Below, piece after piece: positions 60,222 through 64,000 of a stretch of 64,000 nucleotides of DNA (its first letter is position 1; every line of letters begins with the position of its first letter). The translations under genes were made by a program, and so were the position numbers. The notes under the pieces were generated by a model, which worked only from the letters and a program-made list of their open reading frames with translations, was not told the origin of the DNA and made no database searches. Location of the stretch: contig CATLHE010000004.1 of assembly GCA_949948895.1 (NCBI GenBank), forward strand, positions 62,001-126,000. The letters run 5' to 3'. This DNA comes from an uncultured Christensenella sp. (lineage in GTDB: Bacteria > Bacillota > Clostridia > Christensenellales > Pumilibacteraceae).

Positions 60222-60252
60222 AAAACGACGCGAAAAGACCGCGCCGTTTTTT
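60222..60252 (+). terminator. terminator downstream of smpB
   Basis: aaACGACGCGaaaagacCGCGCCGTtttttg. Confidence 0.65.
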
Positions 60253-60329
60253 GTTGCTTTTGAGTTATTATCTCATGACCGTATGGCGCGCCGTGAGACT
60301 GGATTTAAACGCAAGAAAAAAAGATTGAT

Positions 60330-60375
60330 ATACCCGAACGTGTAACTAAACCGTCGGTTTAGTAAATCAAGATTT
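60330..60375 (-). repeat. palindrome repeat, copy C (inverted)
   Basis: reverse complement reads aaatcttgatttaCTAAACCGaCGGTTTAGttacacgttcgggtat. Confidence 0.85.
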
Positions 60376-60517
60376 TTGCAGTTATTTTTATCGCTCATTT
60401 ATTTTTGCGCATAAGCAAAAATAATAAATAAATATTGTAAAACGGTATAAACCGAAAAAAAGTGCAAAAACTAAATCTGTACCCGCAACGGGTGCGAAAA
60501 ACAAGGAGGGGAAGAAA

Positions 60518-60664
60518 ATGAACAGCAAAAAGAATGCTACGGCTAAGACCGCTGCGGCAAAGACGACTCGCGCATGCAGCTCCAAAAAGTCCAATGCGAC
60601 TTCGGCGAGCTCGAAAAAGACGACCGCTCGCGCTACGTCTGCCAAAAAGACGACTGTCAAATAA
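60518..60664 (+). CDS. 48-aa Lys/Ala/Thr/Ser-rich basic protein (histone H1-like tail)
   Basis: aaggagggaagaaaATG; MNSKKNATAKTAAAKTTRACSSKKSNATSASSKKTTARATSAKKTTVK*; below the ORF-track length cutoff. Confidence 0.7.
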   Translation: MNSKKNATAKTAAAKTTRACSSKKSNATSASSKKTTARATSAKKTTVK

Positions 60665-60816
60665 CTTTTAACTTTCTCTACATTAAGATCCGCAAACGCA
60701 AAAGCGAATGCGGATTTTTTATTCGGTTTTCGTCAACACAAAACATATTGACAATACCAAAATATTGTGTTATGTTACCGATAAGCTTTATGCGTAATAA
60801 ATGAAGAGAGGGTAAC

Positions 60817-63315
60817 ATGAAAACTTTTAAAATCGGGAAAAAGTTTTTTGCTATTTTTCTTGCGGTCATTTTATCGTGCTTTTTGATCTTTCAGTTTGTT
60901 GCTTGTGCATCAAAAGATAAAGGCGATCAAAATGATACGGATATCACTAAGCCCGTGGACCCGCCGCCCGACGATAACGACGATAACGACGATAATACGG
61001 GCGAAGACGGTGGCGACGGTGAAGAAGACGGCGATAAAGACGACGGTAATGGCGACGACGATAAAGACGATGACAACGACGGCGACGATAAAGACGACGA
61101 GACAATCAAGCCGACGCTATCGTATGTATTTTCCGGCGGCAATGCCGAAGAGGCGGGTTATGCCGAGGGTAAGGTTACGCTGAGTTCTGCCGAAGCGGGC
61201 GAATACTTATTGTATTGGGCGGACGATACGGCGGCGCTTACCGGTTATTACGAGGTGTGCGCTCTCGACGCGTCGGACGGCAATGCGGAATACGATTTCG
61301 GTTATCATGTAGCGATACCGGTCGGTGCGACCAAACTTATAGTTACACAAGCCGAAGAAAAGTCAGTCGAAAAAGCGATCGCCGTTTTTGATATACCAAC
61401 GGATAAACGGATTGATGCGAGAAGTAAACTGTATTCGTTCGGATCGTATTCCGACATACATATTGATAAGCAAAAAACATATAAAAAATCGACCGAGAAT
61501 TGGGCGCAGGCATTGAATTATGCCGCAAAGAAAAACGCCGATTTTATAGTCACGTCGGGCGATACGATTACCAATGCCGAGGGACCCGCCGAGGAATGGG
61601 ATATATACAGGAACACGATCGCTGCATCCGATTTTAACGGCCCTATATGGGAATCGAACGGCAATCACGATCTTCGAGGTTACGACAATTATAAGGAGTT
61701 TGCTACGAGCGGCAATTATGCTTTTGTGCGTGCGACGGGAACGGACAGCTCCCTTGCCAATTACGAGAACAACAAGCCGTACTATTATGTGGAAGAAAAA
61801 GCCACGGGTGACGTGTTTATTTTTATGGCGCTCGAAAACGGATATCACGCAAGAGATTATGATGAATTTTCGGCGGCGCAGATGACATGGCTGGAGGGGC
61901 TGTTGGATACGTATTGCGGCATAGGCGTAAACGTATATATAATAGAACACTCGCCGATTGAAGGGTTCGGCGCAGGCGATAGAATGTCAAACCCGTATTA
62001 CCGTTCCATGCTGAATACGTCTTTTGTTACCACGCGTCGATTTAAGAGTCTGTTGGAGCAGTATAAAGACGTTGTGTGGATGTCGGGGCATACGCATATC
62101 GATTTCTCACTCGATTACAATTATTCAAACGAAAACGGTACGGCGTGCCACATGATACACAATCCGTCGGTAGCGTCCACCACCGTCGCAGACAGTAGCG
62201 ACAGCGGACTTGACTACAAATATTTTGCGTACAATTCGCAGGGATATTACGTAGAGGCGTACGGCGATCGCATAGTTTATTACGGTGTCGATCTGAGCGC
62301 CGAGCTCATTTATCCCGAGTATTGCTACGTTATGCAGGGCGGAAGAAACGTAGCGCCTGTCGCTAAAAATTCGGAGCCGCAAGCTACCGCAAATGCGCTC
62401 GCAGATAAAAGTTTGCAAGAAGCAATGTCGGAAGCAAAGGTAAAGCTGAATTCAGCTAAGAGTTTTGCATCGTTCGATCAGTATCAGGCGCTTAAAAAAC
62501 TGTATAATATGTACAGTCTTAACGCGCCCGCCGACGACGGCGCGGCGGTCGTTGCGCTCGACGGAGCGTATACTGCGCTCGAAGAAATAATAAACGGCGT
62601 GGACGGCGGAACGTTCTTTTTTACCAATACGAGATCGTGGTCGAGCGTATATTGTTATGCCATAGCGGAAGACGGCAAAAGCAACAGAGGCAAGCCGGGC
62701 GCAAAAATGGTTTGGGTGGCAAAAAACGACTACGGTCAGGATATTTATGCCATACGTTTCGACGGTTACGGCAAGTACGAAAAACTCGTTTTCAATAACG
62801 GGAGCGGCGAAGAGACGGTCGAGATCGATATAAGCGCGAACGAGAAAAACGCGTTCTATATAAAAGACGGAACAAAAACAGACGGAAAGTACGGCAATAT
62901 CGGCACGTACGGTTATGCTTGCGAGACTCGGCTGTATCGCGAGTGCGAGCGGTATCAGCTGTGCTATTACAGTAAGTATAACGGCGGAGACAAACTGCTT
63001 CATTCCTGGAACACGATTGACACGCCTTTCAAGGAAAAAGGCGACGGAACGTTTGAACTTACGCTCGATCTCATCACAGACGACAGCCTGTCGTTTTGCA
63101 TATACAATTATGCGACGGGGCAGTACCGTTGCGTCGCGGCGAGCGAGAGCGTTACGTATACGGACGGCGGAACGGCGAACAAAAATCTCGCGGCGGCGAG
63201 CGGAGCGAGAGGAAAGAGCATCACAATAAACGGCGCAAAAAGCGGCAGTACCGTAAAAATAGTCTTCGATCCCGCGGCAAGCAGCGTCAGCTTGACTTTT
63301 GCCGATATTCGGTAA
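60817..63315 (+). CDS. secreted metallophosphoesterase lipoprotein with Asp-rich linker
   Basis: 832 aa; FVACAS lipobox, acidic D/N/G linker, SYSDIHIDK, TSGDTITN, SNGNHDLRG, SGHTHIDF. Confidence 0.88.
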   Translation: MKTFKIGKKFFAIFLAVILSCFLIFQFVACASKDKGDQNDTDITKPVDPPPDDNDDNDDNTGEDGGDGEEDGDKDDGNGDDDKDDDNDGDDKDDETIKPTLSYVFSGGNAEEAGYAEGKVTLSSAEAGEYLLYWADDTAALTGYYEVCALDASDGNAEYDFGYHVAIPVGATKLIVTQAEEKSVEKAIAVFDIPTDKRIDARSKLYSFGSYSDIHIDKQKTYKKSTENWAQALNYAAKKNADFIVTSGDTITNAEGPAEEWDIYRNTIAASDFNGPIWESNGNHDLRGYDNYKEFATSGNYAFVRATGTDSSLANYENNKPYYYVEEKATGDVFIFMALENGYHARDYDEFSAAQMTWLEGLLDTYCGIGVNVYIIEHSPIEGFGAGDRMSNPYYRSMLNTSFVTTRRFKSLLEQYKDVVWMSGHTHIDFSLDYNYSNENGTACHMIHNPSVASTTVADSSDSGLDYKYFAYNSQGYYVEAYGDRIVYYGVDLSAELIYPEYCYVMQGGRNVAPVAKNSEPQATANALADKSLQEAMSEAKVKLNSAKSFASFDQYQALKKLYNMYSLNAPADDGAAVVALDGAYTALEEIINGVDGGTFFFTNTRSWSSVYCYAIAEDGKSNRGKPGAKMVWVAKNDYGQDIYAIRFDGYGKYEKLVFNNGSGEETVEIDISANEKNAFYIKDGTKTDGKYGNIGTYGYACETRLYRECERYQLCYYSKYNGGDKLLHSWNTIDTPFKEKGDGTFELTLDLITDDSLSFCIYNYATGQYRCVAASESVTYTDGGTANKNLAAASGARGKSITINGAKSGSTVKIVFDPAASSVSLTFADIR

Positions 63316-63344
63316 AACAAAGCAATAAAATTAATAAGAGAGAA

Positions 63345-64000
63345 ATCCAAACCGTTTTATTCGGGTGAAGCGTAATATTATCAATAACATAAATACACGA
63401 CAAAAACAATCTGTGATTGCAAACCGTGTTTGGTCGGGTGTAACGTAATATTATCAATAACGTAAATACACGACATGAATCCAAGCTGTGATTGGTCGGG
63501 TGTAACAAAAAACAAATCATGGGCGTAAACACACGACAAAAACAATCTGTGATTGCAAGTTGTGCTTGGCGGAGCGCAGAGGTCTGCGCTCCCTACGAGA
63601 GGGCGGCGTTTGGTTTGGCGCGTCATGTATGCGGCGGTTCGCCTAGATTCCTCGCGTTTCTCGAAATGACAAGCCAAAGGCTTGGCGTCTGTCGTGTGCG
63701 GGCGTTATGGGTAATTGTGCTCTGCACCCGAAAAAAGCAAAACAGAATATCTCGCTATCGTTTCCTGTCATCCTGAGGCGAAGCCGAAGGATTTAGGGCG
63801 TAAGCCCGCCAACCAAATGTTGGACGTTTGTCGTGTGTTGGCGCGAAGATGATTTGAGGTTACACCCGAATAAGAGCAGCACACGTTAGTGAGTTATCGT
63901 TTGTTCGACAATGCAACCATGCGGCGGTTCGCCTGGATTCTTCGCCGATGGATCAGAATGACAAGCCAAAGGCTTGGAGTCTGTCGTGTGTCGGCGTTAT
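63345..64000. repeat. intergenic repeat mosaic at the right edge, continues beyond the window
   Basis: at least five acacgaca modules, GTAG hairpin, gatcct and gaatct modules. Confidence 0.9.

Overview
The window looks like a chromosomal segment of an uncultured Clostridia-like Firmicute. Taxonomy is inferred only from gene content: YabP/YabQ-like sporulation genes, DnaD/DnaI-type loader genes, GlnN and tmRNA. Most of it is housekeeping: Sir2, HAD phosphatases, DnaB, PepF, SbcCD, MetG, GlnN, Tex, ParB, LepB, DegV, RsmG, MnmE, SmpB. RNA genes are ssrA (tmRNA) and a tRNA-Pro(AGG). Genes left of ~49.3 kb are mostly on the minus strand and genes right of 50.5 kb are all on the plus strand. The two halves are separated by a 1.2-kb non-coding AT-rich island, and three parS sites plus parB follow, so the replication origin may lie nearby. 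The features most worth a second look are: (1) a single-gene TIR-like/STAND-NTPase/TPR protein (39120-41873) that resembles an antiphage sensor-effector; (2) intergenic mosaics of short dispersed hairpin repeats, including a REP-like family with a 5' GTAG and compensatory stem variants, and a CCAA...TTGG hairpin family that often starts right after stop codons; (3) a ~280-nt highly structured non-coding segment upstream of glnN; (4) a secreted lipoprotein with 16 CxxC motifs; (5) a G10 tract just after the lipobox of an Ig-like lipoprotein, a candidate phase-variation tract; (6) duplicated tRNA-Pro 3' ends; (7) a perfect-palindrome repeat present three times around the putative origin. No CRISPR array, transposase, integrase or prophage was seen. 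All calls were made by eye, without database searches.
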